The position numbers were made by a program, and so were the translations under genes. This document shows, in pieces, positions 11,073 to 22,700 of a DNA stretch of 64,000 nucleotides. This DNA comes from Sialis fuliginosa (Eukaryota > Arthropoda > Insecta > Megaloptera > Sialidae). Location of the stretch: assembly GCA_961205875.1 (NCBI GenBank), contig OY540813.1:14913001-14977000 (forward strand), written 5' to 3'. Numbering within the stretch: the stretch's first letter is position 1; each line of letters begins with the position of its first letter. The notes under the pieces are model-generated. The model did no database searches. It was not told where the DNA came from and saw nothing but the letters and a program-made list of their open reading frames with translations.

Positions 11073-11521
11073 TTATCTACCCACCTCCTTTATATTTATA
11101 TTTTGTATAGTATATATTTATTTGTAGAATATGTTATGTTAAGGTAATCTAAAAATTGTCACGTTTTACGCTCTATAATTACAATTTATCTTGTCGTAGC
11201 TATTTTGTAATTTTATTATAGAAAATACAAATAAGAAACTAAATAAGAACATAATAACTAACATAACAATAATTAATGCTACAAAGTGTTGCATTTATAA
11301 TAAATTCCAGCATATACAATTTGGTGATAATTAATACAGCAGTAAATATAGTGTGCATTGGCAACAATTAAAGCTCATCTAGTCACATAGATATAAATGC
11401 ATTGAGTGTATTGTTTCAAATGTAATTTTAGTGCGTATATACGTGACAATTAATACCCATATGGGCCGTTACCTATGTAAATATGAAAATTAATTTAAAT
11501 TTAAATTAAATTGTATTTATA

Positions 11522-12339
11522 TCCTTAATATATATGTCTGTCTGTCCGTTTGTGCGCTTATCACTCGAGAACCACTTATCCGATTTACGTGTTTTTTTTT
11601 TTAATTCATAGGTACGTTCTCTGGCCAGGTTATAGGCTATATTTTGTTAGGTTAGGTAACATAACAACTAAGTAGTGACTATAATAGTAAATCAAGTCGG
11701 AAAAAATTTTGCCGTCGGCGCGCTGTTTTGCAATACGCTGCCTAAACCGTTCAATATAGAACAAAATAATGTATTAAAGAATTGTGTAGAATCAAAAGTT
11801 CTACAATTAAGTCCGGGACACCATATATCTAACTTTTGTATTTAAGCCACAATGACTGCTTTTATGTTACAAAGAAAATTTTAAATATTTGGGTTCTGTT
11901 TACGTGGATTTATGACCTGCAAAACATTAATCCTTATCGAAATAAATGATTTCATCGTCATAAGTACTTAATGTAGATATAATTTGCCCTTTACAGAATC
12001 CATCTTTTGGTTTAGGAAATAACGTGAAATATAAATACAATAACATATTATTCGCGGCAATTCGCGCGAACTATGATGAAGTGTCCCGGGGAGAGGGAAG
12101 ATCAGCGCTCGGTCGGCAGTTGTTTATTTTGTTTTCAATTATTAACTTTTAAATTTAAACAGAACAAAAATTATTTGTAATTTTTGTTCTGATTTGTTTT
12201 TTTTAAGTACGTTAGGTTGTGATTAGTTATTATTACGATAATAATTAATCGTGTTTGTACTTAATTCAACTATATTTTTCAAAAATCCTAAACAATAATT
12301 CCGTAGTCCAAGCGGGCGAAGCCGCGTGGGCCCAGCTAG
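11522..12339 (+). mobile_element. Non-autonomous Helitron, 818 bp
   Basis: The 3' end shows the Helitron signature: a short hairpin GCGGGCGAAGCCGC, then gtgggcccag and terminal CTAG, followed by T. The 5' end TCCTTAATATATATG is preceded by A, so the element sits between A and T without target duplication, as Helitrons do. A ctgtctgtctgtccg tract follows the 5' end, as in many insect Helitrons. No Rep/helicase coding is present. Confidence 0.75.
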
Positions 12340-12550
12340 TTAAAATATAAAGATCAAAAATGAACGAGGTAGAAATGTAAAGTAATTATATAAATTAAAA
12401 AGATGAAATTTGCAAAACAAATATCATATTTTGTATGAAGTCTAGTTATAATACTTATTGTTAAATTCAGATCTTATTAAATTTATTAATTTTTTGATTC
12501 TACTATAAACTCATTATGAATTAAGTATAAATATAAGTACTGCAAGAGTT

Positions 12551-12715
12551 CAGTGGCGTAACCAGTGGAGGGGGCCAAGAGGGCCTGACCCCCCTGCATT
12601 TTTTAAAACCGGCGAGGGGCCAGATAATGTATTTGTAAAATATATATGTTATATATCAATGGCCCTCATAGAAATATTTTACCCCTTCCCCCAAAAAAAT
12701 TTGATTATGCCACCG
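12551..12715. mobile_element. hAT-like MITE, 165 bp
   Basis: Left CAGTGGCGTAACCA and reverse-complemented right CGGTGGCATAATCA match at 11 of 14 positions. Flanks caagagtt (12543-12550) and tgagagtt (12716-12723) match at 6 of 8, an aged 8-bp duplication. It carries the gggggccaagagggcctg stretch typical of such insect MITEs and lies 240 bp downstream of the ferritin stop codon. Confidence 0.7.
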
Positions 12716-12951
12716 TGAGAGTTAGTGCAAAAATAGTGAGACATTTTTATAAAATTTAGATTTTTTTCAGAATAAATGATTTATCAAATTTTTTGAAATG
12801 CTACTATTTTTTTTACTATTCTATTTTAGGTAGCAACCGTTAAAAAAGCTGCTAAAATATTTTCACATAAATGAATATCAAAATAAAAATAATAAAGTAA
12901 ACTATATAATACAAACTATTGGATAACACAATATGCAGATTCTAAAATGAT

Positions 12952-15900
12952 TTATTCACTGTGCTCTTTTAATTCTTTATCAAAAACAAATACACCTAGA
13001 CCTTCTCCAACACGACGGAGATTTGTAACGTGATCTGCAATTTCTTTCATGGAGTCAACTTGTTCTTGTAGATATTCGCTTTCCAGGAAATCACATAAAT
13101 TAGCATCCTTGTGATCAGAAGCGATGCTATGAAGTTGAAGCAATTGCTGTAATTCAATAAATTTAAACTAATTTTTTTAATTAAAAATATGTACAGTTGT
13201 TGATAAATTAAACTTACATCATTGATCAACTTCTCTAATTCAAGAGCAGAAACCATTGCTTCTTCTGCTGTTCCCCATTCTGGTTTAGCTGGAGAAGAAA
13301 TATCTGATAAGACAATGCGTCCACCTCGTTTATTTTGATATCTCATAAACTTCATTGCGTGTTCTCTTTCATCATCTGAAGATTTTTTGAAATACCAATG
13401 TAGACCTGGTAGAGCAACATCATCTCGATCAAAATAGTATGCCTGGAAAATGAATTAAAAAATATATATTATTAGATTAGGAAATTCCAAAATGTAAAAA
13501 ACACAGGAAGTCTCTCCAGTGTACCCAACCAATTTTCCTTCTTCAAATTATGATATTTTTAAGGCCATTCATTTCAGGGCCGTAACTAAAGGCCCTGGGG
13601 CCCCGGGGCAGCAAGTGATCGAGGGGCCCTCCCCCCACATTATATGCAAAATATAAAAATTGAAGACCTTTTTTCTGTTGCTACCTCAATCTATAATTTT
13701 ACACTTGTTACTAATTTTAATGACCCTAGGGTCGGGGCCACCGCCACCGGTGGTAGTTATGGTCCTGATTTATTAAGTAGGAGACAAACGATGTATTCAC
13801 GTAAAGGAATATTATAACTACACGGAAATCTAGTTTATATGGACGACGGTCACAAAGCTTACAGAAGAAAACGATATATATGTATATGTATATTTGGGCT
13901 GTATAAAAACAAATCAAAACTGTGCGGAATTTTTAAATTTGATAATTCTGTATGAAAAAATATTTATACGGTGTCGTAATATTTTTTTTTCCCGTAACGT
14001 TTTTTTCCGTAACGGTTTTTCCCGTGTTCACACGATACACGGTCCACAAATCACATAAGTATAATATTATATGTGATTTGTGACACGGTCAACTGCCGTA
14101 TACGGTCGGCCGTGTGTCGTGTGAACAGAGCCGGATTAACAACGTAGCAGGAGTAGCAAATGCTACGGGCCCCGCGTCTCTGGGGGCCCCGCGACTTTGC
14201 GGAAAAATATCTCTTATTGGACTTACCACTTACCGTCCAATGGTTGATACGGGGTATCCAAATCTACAAAAATTAATAATTTAAATTTAGGGTTTCCGAT
14301 CTCGTTTCGATTTAATCGAAAAATCGATTTTTGAAGCTCCGATCTTTGATTTTTTTAATCGATTTTTCTAAATTTGCTCAAAAATCAAGAAAATTTTGTT
14401 TGTAAAAGTGGTGTTTTATTATACACACCTCAAAAAAATTAAATGATAATTAAAAAAAAGCAAAACAAAAAATTCAAATTTTCAAACAGTTATATTTCCG
14501 CGAAAATTAATTTAATTTACGTGTTCCAAATCACATTTAAAAGTTTGCGCTTTCTAATTTTTGAATAAAAATTTCAACAAATTTTATCATCCCTTTCCGT
14601 TTTTTGCCAAGGGTTAAAAGGGTTCAAAAAAATTTCCCTTTTTTATTAACTTATCAATTTTTTTAAGGATTGTATATTCTAAATCAAGTCAGTCAGCGGT
14701 GTGACGCCCGCTTAATGTGCAAAAAAATCCTATTGACTATTTCGGGGGGAGTGGGTGAAGCTATCGATTTACTCCCCGAGTTCCCCCCCCCCTCCCCCCC
14801 GACGCCACTGCCAAGGGCCTCTTTATAACATTTGCTACGGGCCCCGCGCTTGCTTAATCCGGCCCTGCGTGTGAATACTCTCATATGAAATGCATTGCCA
14901 TTGCTAGGCGCACGGGAAACAAACGTTACGGCGCCCGCGCCGTGTGGATGGGTTCTATATAAAGTGAACTAAAATTAAGTATTTCATATTTACAACTATA
15001 AATGGCGTTCCGCGATTTTTTATTATTATTAAATTACACTACCTAAAAATATTTGATAACTACCACCATGGGCGCCGGCAGAATTTCTTTTAGGGGGGTG
15101 CATTTAGATATATGAGATGAAAGTATATACGAAAAATTTGATGGAAGTTAACATGAGTAAAAAAAAAAAAAAAGTTTTCCAATTTGCCAGGGGGGTGCAA
15201 ATGTATTAAATTTTAAAATAACAATTGTATTTCTTAATTATTTCATTTGCCAGAGGGGTGCAAGTGCACCTCCTTGCACCCCCCTCCCGGCGCCCATGAC
15301 TACCACCTTATTAATAGAGTAAAGTTTTTGTAAAAATATAGATTCTACGCAATTGAATTAAAATTTAAAAATTTAAAAACGAAATTTTTGATAATTTCTA
15401 TCCTTATCCACAAGTTTAGCATTGTATATACCATATAGTATTTGTCTTCTAATGGTATAATAATATGTACATGTTTGCAATGGTGATCTATGAAAGTTTT
15501 AACAAAGGGCTCGTTCATAGTTAAATTAAAAAAATAATGTTAATTATATGTTAGTATATGGTTTATTTTATTATTTATAAAAATAATACATATATCGTAT
15601 ATTAAAATGGTCACCAAGAAGAACAAGGGGCTCGCAAATTATAGAATAATTTGAAACTTTGGGTATCAACCATTGGAAAAATTTCTTTATGGACTGGATA
15701 ATGAGAATTTTCACAAATAATGGAAATTATAATATTTTTTTTTTTTTGATTTTATAAATTAAAAAGTTTGGACTATACAAAAATAAAAATTCACAGAGCT
15801 TTTTTTTTTTTTTAGTCGCATTACTCATTTTTTGTTTCCCTATTTTTCCGGAAAGTCGCGGGGACCCCCAACGACGCGGGGCCCGTAGCATTTGCTACTC

Positions 15901-16820
15901 CTGCTACGTTGTTAATCCAGCCCTGGTTGCGAGCAGCAACTTTTCTCAGTCCGCCACTGGGGAAGGGTGTCACCAAAAAAAGACTAACATTTTTTTGATA
16001 ACTACTTAACTTTCTTATGATAGATTTTTACTATTTAAAAAAAAAGTCACTCTCCTCAGTACTTTCTAAAGTCAATTTTTGTAACAGTAATTTTTTTTAT
16101 CTAAATTAATAAAACTTTTTGAATATAAACAAGAGATTTACCTTTAAATACTAAAATAAAATTATGAACTAATCATTTTTATTAAAATTTTGAAGAATAC
16201 TGCGAAGAATACATTTATATAATTCATTTTTTTATTTTGATAATTACTATCCGAGGTTACCTGCGCTCAGTCAAAATATTTGCAAGAGCATTAACCTTAG
16301 ATAACCCAGGTCCAGGCATTTGAAAAAAACAATAAACAAAATTAACATTATTCGAGATCATAAATATATTCTATTACAAGTTAGAAATTATTTTTAATAC
16401 GCATTATTTTTAATATATGTACCTACGCGTAAACATATTGATTATCATGTACATAATAAAATTTAGAAAAAGTGTTCTTGTTGTGAAGGTTTTTATCAAA
16501 ACTAATTTATTATATTAGATACGCAATAATATATAGGTATTTATGCCGAAAACAAACGCCATATTGTGCAATACATTAAAAAATTAATACATTGAAGAAA
16601 TTAATTGTCTCATGAAATAATAATACTGTACATATATATTATTATAGTTAAGCGAAATTCAAATTTAAAATACAACAATCATGCATGACATCAACAATAA
16701 AAACAACAATACCATTGACAAATAAACGTAGGATGCATATAATTCTTTGTTGATTTGTTTATTTATAGCATCTTCGCAATCTTGATGAAAATTTTGTCTC
16801 ACTTGTGATATTTGCGACAT
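12952..16820 (-). CDS. Ferritin heavy-chain-like subunit (cytosolic type)
   Basis: Three exons on the minus strand: 16713-16820 (ATG at 16818-16820), 13218-13442 and 12952-13146 (TAA 12952-12954), all phase 0, giving 175 residues, the usual size of a ferritin subunit without leader. It begins [15 protein letters not shown] and continues with [30 protein letters not shown] and [19 protein letters not shown]. All H-chain ferroxidase ligands are present: E26, Y33, E61, H64, the E of LEK and the Q of EQV. Known role: 24-mer cage oxidising Fe(II) and storing iron. No signal peptide is present, unlike the secreted insect HCH/LCH pair, so a cytosolic cage is inferred. The residue equivalent to nucleation-site E67 is M66. 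No iron-responsive CAGTG loop was found just upstream. Intron 1 is 3.3 kb and full of transposons; intron 2 is 71 bp. An AATAAA overlaps the stop codon. Confidence 0.95.
13575..13767. mobile_element. hAT-like MITE in ferritin intron 1, 193 bp
   Basis: Left CAGGGCCGTAACTA and reverse-complemented right CAGGACCATAACTA match at 12 of 14. Flanks attcattt and atttatta agree at 6 of 8, suggesting an eroded 8-bp duplication. The interior is GC-rich near both ends. Confidence 0.7.
14026..14126. repeat. Palindromic element arm in ferritin intron 1
   Basis: GTTCACACGATACACGG near 14024 is mirrored by CCGTGTGTCGTGTGAAC ending at 14126, with an inner mirror CAAATCACATA / TATGTGATTTG. This forms a roughly 100-bp imperfect palindrome. 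It is interrupted at its right edge by the hAT-like element at 14126, whose target CGTGTGAA lies in the palindrome arm. Confidence 0.65.
14126..14867. mobile_element. hAT-like element, 742 bp, in ferritin intron 1
   Basis: Left CAGAGCCGGATTAA and reverse-complemented right CAGGGCCGGATTAA are 14-bp terminal inverted repeats with one mismatch. The exact 8-bp duplication CGTGTGAA is at 14118-14125 and 14868-14875. The sub-terminal gcaaatgctacgggccccgcg motif recurs at both ends. No transposase is encoded. Confidence 0.92.
15067..15298. mobile_element. CATGGGCGCCGG MITE, 232 bp, in ferritin intron 1
   Basis: The ends CATGGGCGCCGG and (reverse complement) CATGGGCGCCGG are perfect 12-bp inverted repeats. 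The exact 8-bp duplication ACTACCAC is at 15059-15066 and 15299-15306. Inside, ggggggtgcatttag and ttgccagaggggtgcaagtg are phrases shared with the relative at 61948-62420. Confidence 0.92.
15640..15925. mobile_element. Inverted partial copy of the 14126-14867 element
   Basis: Read on the minus strand from 15925, this begins CAGGGCTGGATTAACAACG and continues through agtagcaaatgctacggg and the ccgcgactttccggaaaaat stretch to caatggttgatac, matching the left half of the 14126 element. The other end is missing, so it is truncated. The two copies form an inverted pair about 1.8 kb across inside the ferritin intron. Confidence 0.8.
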
Positions 16821-18061
16821 TTTAATACAAAAATTATCTATTGCTTAACCGCACAACAATTGATAACTTAATGTGTTTCCGCGTTATCAAAACCAAGGTT
16901 GAGTAATGGTAATATAAAATGTTAGTCGATCGAACATATGCACGATTGGTGCGACGCGACGTAAGGTTTTCATATATTCATAAGATTTTAATTCTCTACG
17001 AAAATGCATTGTTTGTAATGTAATGTTTACCTTTCCAGGTGATTGAGGGTTTTGGAGTCAGAAGTTTAACAATTTTATTAGAAACCTTTTTATTATTATA
17101 TCCTTGAAATCTAGCATGTTCAAGGGTGTAGCTATTGCTAATAAAAATCTGTAAAAGCGTCCTTAATTTTGTATTTTTGGTGATCAAATACGCCACTATC
17201 GATGCCCCCTTTGACTGTTTTTTTTTACCTCATTAGGCTTAGTGGGGGTCGGTTTCGCCAACCTCTATCTACGTCTTTAGACATGCTCGTGTATGTACGT
17301 GTAGAATAAATAACATAATGTAATGTAAAAGATTAAGGGCGCTTATACAAGTTTTTGGCGGAGGCGCCACGAATCCTAGATACGCCTCTGCACATCGATA
17401 GGCCAATATTTTTGCTGTTCGATATTAAACAATACCCCAGTACACTCCGAAGCGATTGATTCGAAGGATTAGGTAGTTGCTAATTGGTTGATGAGAAGAA
17501 GGGGTGGGGGGTATGATGATCGGTGAAATGGGGGAGAAGTCCACTCACGAATACATCAGATTAAATCGTTCGTGTGTGATGGGTTGATCGGTGAAGCGGA
17601 GAAAACATTGACATGGTTGGACTGATTAAAGTTGAACATATGCCACACAAAGAAAATATATTTTTACGTACAGCTTGAAAAATTTACATTCAGTTTTTAA
17701 TAGCAAAGTCAATAGGCATTCACAATCCAATAATATAATACTAAAATGATACCAAAACAGGAGGGGGAAAGCCGAAAGCGTTAAGTGCCGCCCTGGGCAA
17801 AAGAAATTGCCGCCCTTCTTTTGTTATCCTATTTTTTTAATATGTATTCTGTATTAAACTAAAAGAAACTAAAGAATCTGCCGCCCCTCTCAAGCTTCCA
17901 CCCTAGGCCATGGCCCCAATTTTCAATCACAATTCTCCCCCCCCCCCCCGCCCCATACAATAATTTTCACTGAAAATTTCAGATAAATATAGAAAAAGAG
18001 CTTAGAGAGAGTATCAATGTCTAATATTAAACCTTTCGAAAAACTTTGCTCTGCAAGACAG
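16821..18061. other. Ferritin upstream region with transposon pieces
   Basis: The first 130 bases upstream of the ferritin ATG are unremarkable and must hold its 5' UTR and promoter; I saw no TATA box or CAGTG iron-responsive loop. At 17378-17398 an end-like sequence cctagatacgcctctg occurs (reverse complement CAGAGGCGTATCTAGG), and at 17790-17960 poly-C and gccgcccttc tracts look like decayed hAT-like pieces. No gene is seen. Confidence 0.45.
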
Positions 18062-18069
18062 GCCCAAGG

Positions 18070-19436
18070 TAGTGGCGTCACTAGGGTTGGTGTCACCCAG
18101 TGCGGTAACTAATGGTGTCACCCCCCCTTGAAAAAAAAATTAGACCCCTTCTATAAAATGAAGTGTTTTCAAAAAAATTTCACCTACCCCATTGAGTGGG
18201 GTGTCGTTAGAAAGGTCTCCTAAAATTCAACAAAACATGTAATTTGATACATGTTTTGAATTTAACCCTTCAATCACGATTTATTTACTCTTTAAAGTCA
18301 TTATAAAAGCGTCCCCTCCCCTCTATTTTCTAAGCCATCAATAAAAAAAATCTGAAAAAATTCCAGGATGTAGCTTTTAATTAGTACATTCACTGAAAAT
18401 TATAACGAACATTGTTAAAAATATTTTGGACCCTCCTTTTATAAAAAGTGAACTCACACTTTTCCCCACTTACCCCATTGAGTGGGGTGTCATTTATTGA
18501 TAGGTCTCCTAAAATACAATAAAAAATTTTGAAATAACTCTTTTTTTATAAATCGTAGTGAGAATGACTACAGAAAGTGCAGTGAGCATTAATTGCCGAT
18601 AACATTTTCACCGCAAAATGAGTGCAAAATTACTATAAGGCCGTGGTATCAATAAATAATTGATTATAAATTAAAAAACATAGGTACACCAAACTATTGC
18701 TATAAATTGACAAAATTTGAAACCACGATAAATTGCAGTTTTCCGTTTCCTGACTTTTTTCCCGATAACTTCGGAAACCGCACGTTTCTGCACCTAATTC
18801 TTATAAATGTTTAGAATGAACACCTAAGCTACAAATCTATATTAAATATAAAGCGTGGGGAAGCGTGGGTGACTGCCAAATGTCTCGGTGAACTTGAAGA
18901 ATTTTCTTTTCTCCCTTATTTTATTGTTCAATTAATTAATCGTTAACTGAACCGTATAATTAAAAACATAAAATTGTCCTAAAATCTCCATAAGATGAGC
19001 TTTTCAGAAATGTATAATACATTATACATATTCCTACAAAGTTTTATAGAAAATTAACTTTTAAAGTGATGAAGCGAACAGGTTTGAATTGAAAATCCAC
19101 AAAAATAATGAACAGTAAGGCTTCAAAAATAGTCTTTTTACATAAAATTATGTGAAATTCCTGCATTATAGTAAAGAATAAAGATTGACCATTAAACTAA
19201 TAAATAAAATTAAAATATAATGTATGTAGGGACTTTAGTAAAAAAAATTTATGATATGTTGTTGTTAATAAATTTTTCGTAGTGCGCTGGGCCGGCTGAG
19301 GTGAAACAATGCATAAGAATAATTTCATGGAGTGACAGAATCGTAGATAGTGATATTTTGCATTTGGGTGTCACCCCTTGTGATGGTGTCACCCGGTGCG
19401 GTCCGCACCCCCCGCACCCCCCTAGTGACGCCACTA
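18070..19436. mobile_element. hAT-like element with perfect ends, 1367 bp
   Basis: Left TAGTGGCGTCACTAGGG and the reverse complement of the right end are identical over at least 17 bp. The exact 8-bp duplication GCCCAAGG is at 18062-18069 and 19437-19444. Sub-terminal ggtgtcaccc repeats occur at both ends. The interior contains two copies of ccccattgagtggggtgtc (around 18188 and 18474) about 286 bp apart, so an internal duplication exists. No transposase frame is present. Related interior sequence opens the window at 1-560. Confidence 0.93.
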
Positions 19437-19702
19437 GCCCAAGGGAGTCACTAATAATTATTAATCTTGTTTTTAATTTAATATTCATAATAAGTTATCA
19501 TAATATATAATAATAATACATATATAAATAAAATTATTTTGAAATGGAAGAGCTCAAATCTATTATACTTACATATGTATTTACAAACAAATTAAAATAA
19601 TAACAAACTCTTAAAACATAGAATCTGCTGAAAAATATAAAAACTTTAAGACCATGCGCTATGCACAATCAGACTGTTGAATGAAAATACATCAATGTAA
19701 AA

Positions 19703-22700
19703 ATGTATAGACATCGGTTATGGAATTTGTTAATTTTGTTATTTGAAATATTTTTAGGAATATCTGCATCTAGACATTGGATTGTTACTGAAAATGGACA
19801 GATTCAAGCACAGGTACGTTTGAAATACTTTTAATAAAATTGATTTAGGTTATGTTAATAATTTCTTGTGTTTTTAATTTTAATTTTTAATTCTAAATAG
19901 CACAATACGAAGGCTAATATCTGGTTATTGAAATTAATGCATTTTATAATAATTAATTTAACTTTATTTATGATTCTATAATTATTAGGTTTTATTGTGT
20001 TCTTGACCCTATTATTTAAGACTATTATTTAAGACTTGTATTATGTAAATAGTGTTTTATATTTTTGATTTATGTAGGAATTGATATTTACTTAGGTATT
20101 AAATTTTCATACAATTTAAATTTATTTTTAGTTGGTTTCTCCATTTCATATGCGTCGACCATATGATCTTCTTTCGTTCTTAGATCAAGAGGTTCGTCAT
20201 GAAAAAATCAGTTCACTTCATAAAGAATTAATTTCACGAAAACCTCAGATAAATAAAAAGTGGTCTTCTCTTGATGAAGCGACGGAATCTCGTTTATATA
20301 GTCATGACAGTGAATGTTTAAGAGCTGAAAAACCTTTTAGTAATATAAATGATTTATATTCTAAATATTCTAATAGCATAACAAATGTAGGGACTAGAAT
20401 CAATATTTTTGATTATTTAAACTATGATGTACCAAGTGATGCATCTGCTGTACCTGAATGCCATAAGGTAAATATTTATTTTCTACTTGATTATCAAGAA
20501 ATATAAAAATAATATAATTTTTATTAATGTTTTTTTTAATTTTTTTATATAGATTGTGGATTTAGACTTCTCTATGTTTGCATTTGAACACCTTGTGGGT
20601 ATGGTTGGAAGAAATAATTTAACACTTTCTCCTGATCCTTCAGTAATGCAATGGATAATTCCTGAAGGTTCTTCGGTTGCTAAGTTTGGACATAAGGTAT
20701 TTAATTCAAACTTGATGATTATTTGCAAACATTAATTTAATACATGTGTTTTAGGTATATTTAGGATTGCTCAATAATGCTACATCTTGGTTACATCATA
20801 ATTTAGCTTCAATGTATTGGCGTATTCGCGGTGATGCATACAGAGCAATTGAATGTGGCAGGCGAGCCGTGCATTTTGCACCTCGGGAATATCGTGACAT
20901 TGCTTTGCTTAACTTGGCGAACATTTTCCATCTTGCAGAACAATCCAGAGAAGCAGTGATTATCATGCATGCTGCAATAGACCTTTCTCCAAACCAAGTG
21001 CTTAATCATTTTGCTTTAGGAAATGTATATGCATCACTGAGTATGTAAAATTGTTTCACATATTTTAATTTAATTTTAATTTTGAATTACCTATATATAA
21101 AAATGCAAATTAATTATCTATAACTTATAATTAATTTTGGTATCAGTTTCAGAAAGATAATTTAATTTCTTTGAAAGAAATAATATCAGTTATATTAATG
21201 ATAATAATTTTTTTTTTAATAGATATTAATATTATTTTACTTTCGAACAATGTATTTGTTTAACTATATTTAACATAGAATGTATTTTTAAAATATTATA
21301 TTATTTCTTTGCAGATGTTAAAAACTAAACATGTATTTTTAAATACGTATCTTTGACCACAAATTATCTTTAGATATTTATACTTCCTGTTTTGTAGCAT
21401 ATGGAGTATAAAATTAAGTTTTTATCTGTATAGTGGCAGACTAAGAAAGCTTGGCACCTAGGGTAGAGCAACCCTCCCCCCCACTCCTAACGCCTTCATT
21501 ATTTTTATTCTATGATGTTTTTAGTGAAAAATAGTGAAACAGAAATAAAACCCATTTATAGAAATTTGTATTTGTTGCCAAATTTGTTTGATGTATTACA
21601 AACTGTCATTTTTGTCTCTGTTTTTAAATTTGCTATCATAGATAGTATAGTTTATTTAAAAAATATGTTTATAATAATCATTTACGTCTATTATTTCAAA
21701 AATAACTGCCCATAACATAACTGCAATGTATACGCTGGGGTGACTCTGGAAAACATTAATGTTATCAATAGCTTTAATTACACCCCTAGGTGGACTGAAT
21801 CTTCTCCCCATTTTAGTCAGTCACTGTATCTACATATAATTCTTTTTATACACATTACAAAATGTTATTTTATTTCAAAATTCGTATTTAAAATGTAAAT
21901 TTTAAATTATTTTATTAAATTTTTTAGGTGCATATAATCAGTCGATAACATGTTACAATAATTGCTTGAAAATTAAACCAGATTTCGAAAATGCTATAAT
22001 AGCTAAAGATGTTGTTATGTGCCTTAAGAAATTGGAAACAGATTTAGTTGAATTAAATGACGGATTGCAAGAAATATTAAGAGAATTACATGATTATCAG
22101 ACTCGCCAAGATAATTTGCTAAGATTACATGACAGACTGATTCAGGAACAAGTTCCGTTTGAAACCAAGCTTCGTAGTTTAACTTCAGATGAATACAAAT
22201 CAGTTATATCTAGTCGTGGGCAAAACTGTAAGAACGATGATTCACTTTTAAGTTGTAAATTTAACAATGAAAATCAAATCGGATATGATTTACAAATGGA
22301 TATTACGTTAAGTCTGTTACAAAATGTTGAACTTCAAGTACATAAAATTAGTGAAAAAATGGCTAAAAACATAAACAAAGATTATTTTAATAAGATTAAA
22401 AACATAGATCTATTAGCTGTAGATTTAAAAGAAGAAGAAAATGAGATCGAGATTGTTGATGAAATGAAATTTGAAGAATTCAATAATATACCTACAGAAC
22501 AATCCAAATATCCGGCAAATATGGTTTTATCCTGGAACAGTGAATATGATGCACCAAATTGGCCTACTAAAAAACAATGTCGATCTTGGAAAATAACGAT
22601 TGATAGTAAAAAAGTATTTGGAGTATTTTTACCACCTGAGAACAAAGGGTTTCAGTAAGTTGTTTTCTTTTTCCCTAATAAAAGTTATTTGCAAGCTTTA

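Noticed and set aside
16821-17240. Iron-responsive element upstream of ferritin
   Set aside because: I looked for a CAGTG loop (CACTG on the plus strand) with flanking stem in the first few hundred bases and did not find one; a distant 5' UTR exon cannot be excluded.
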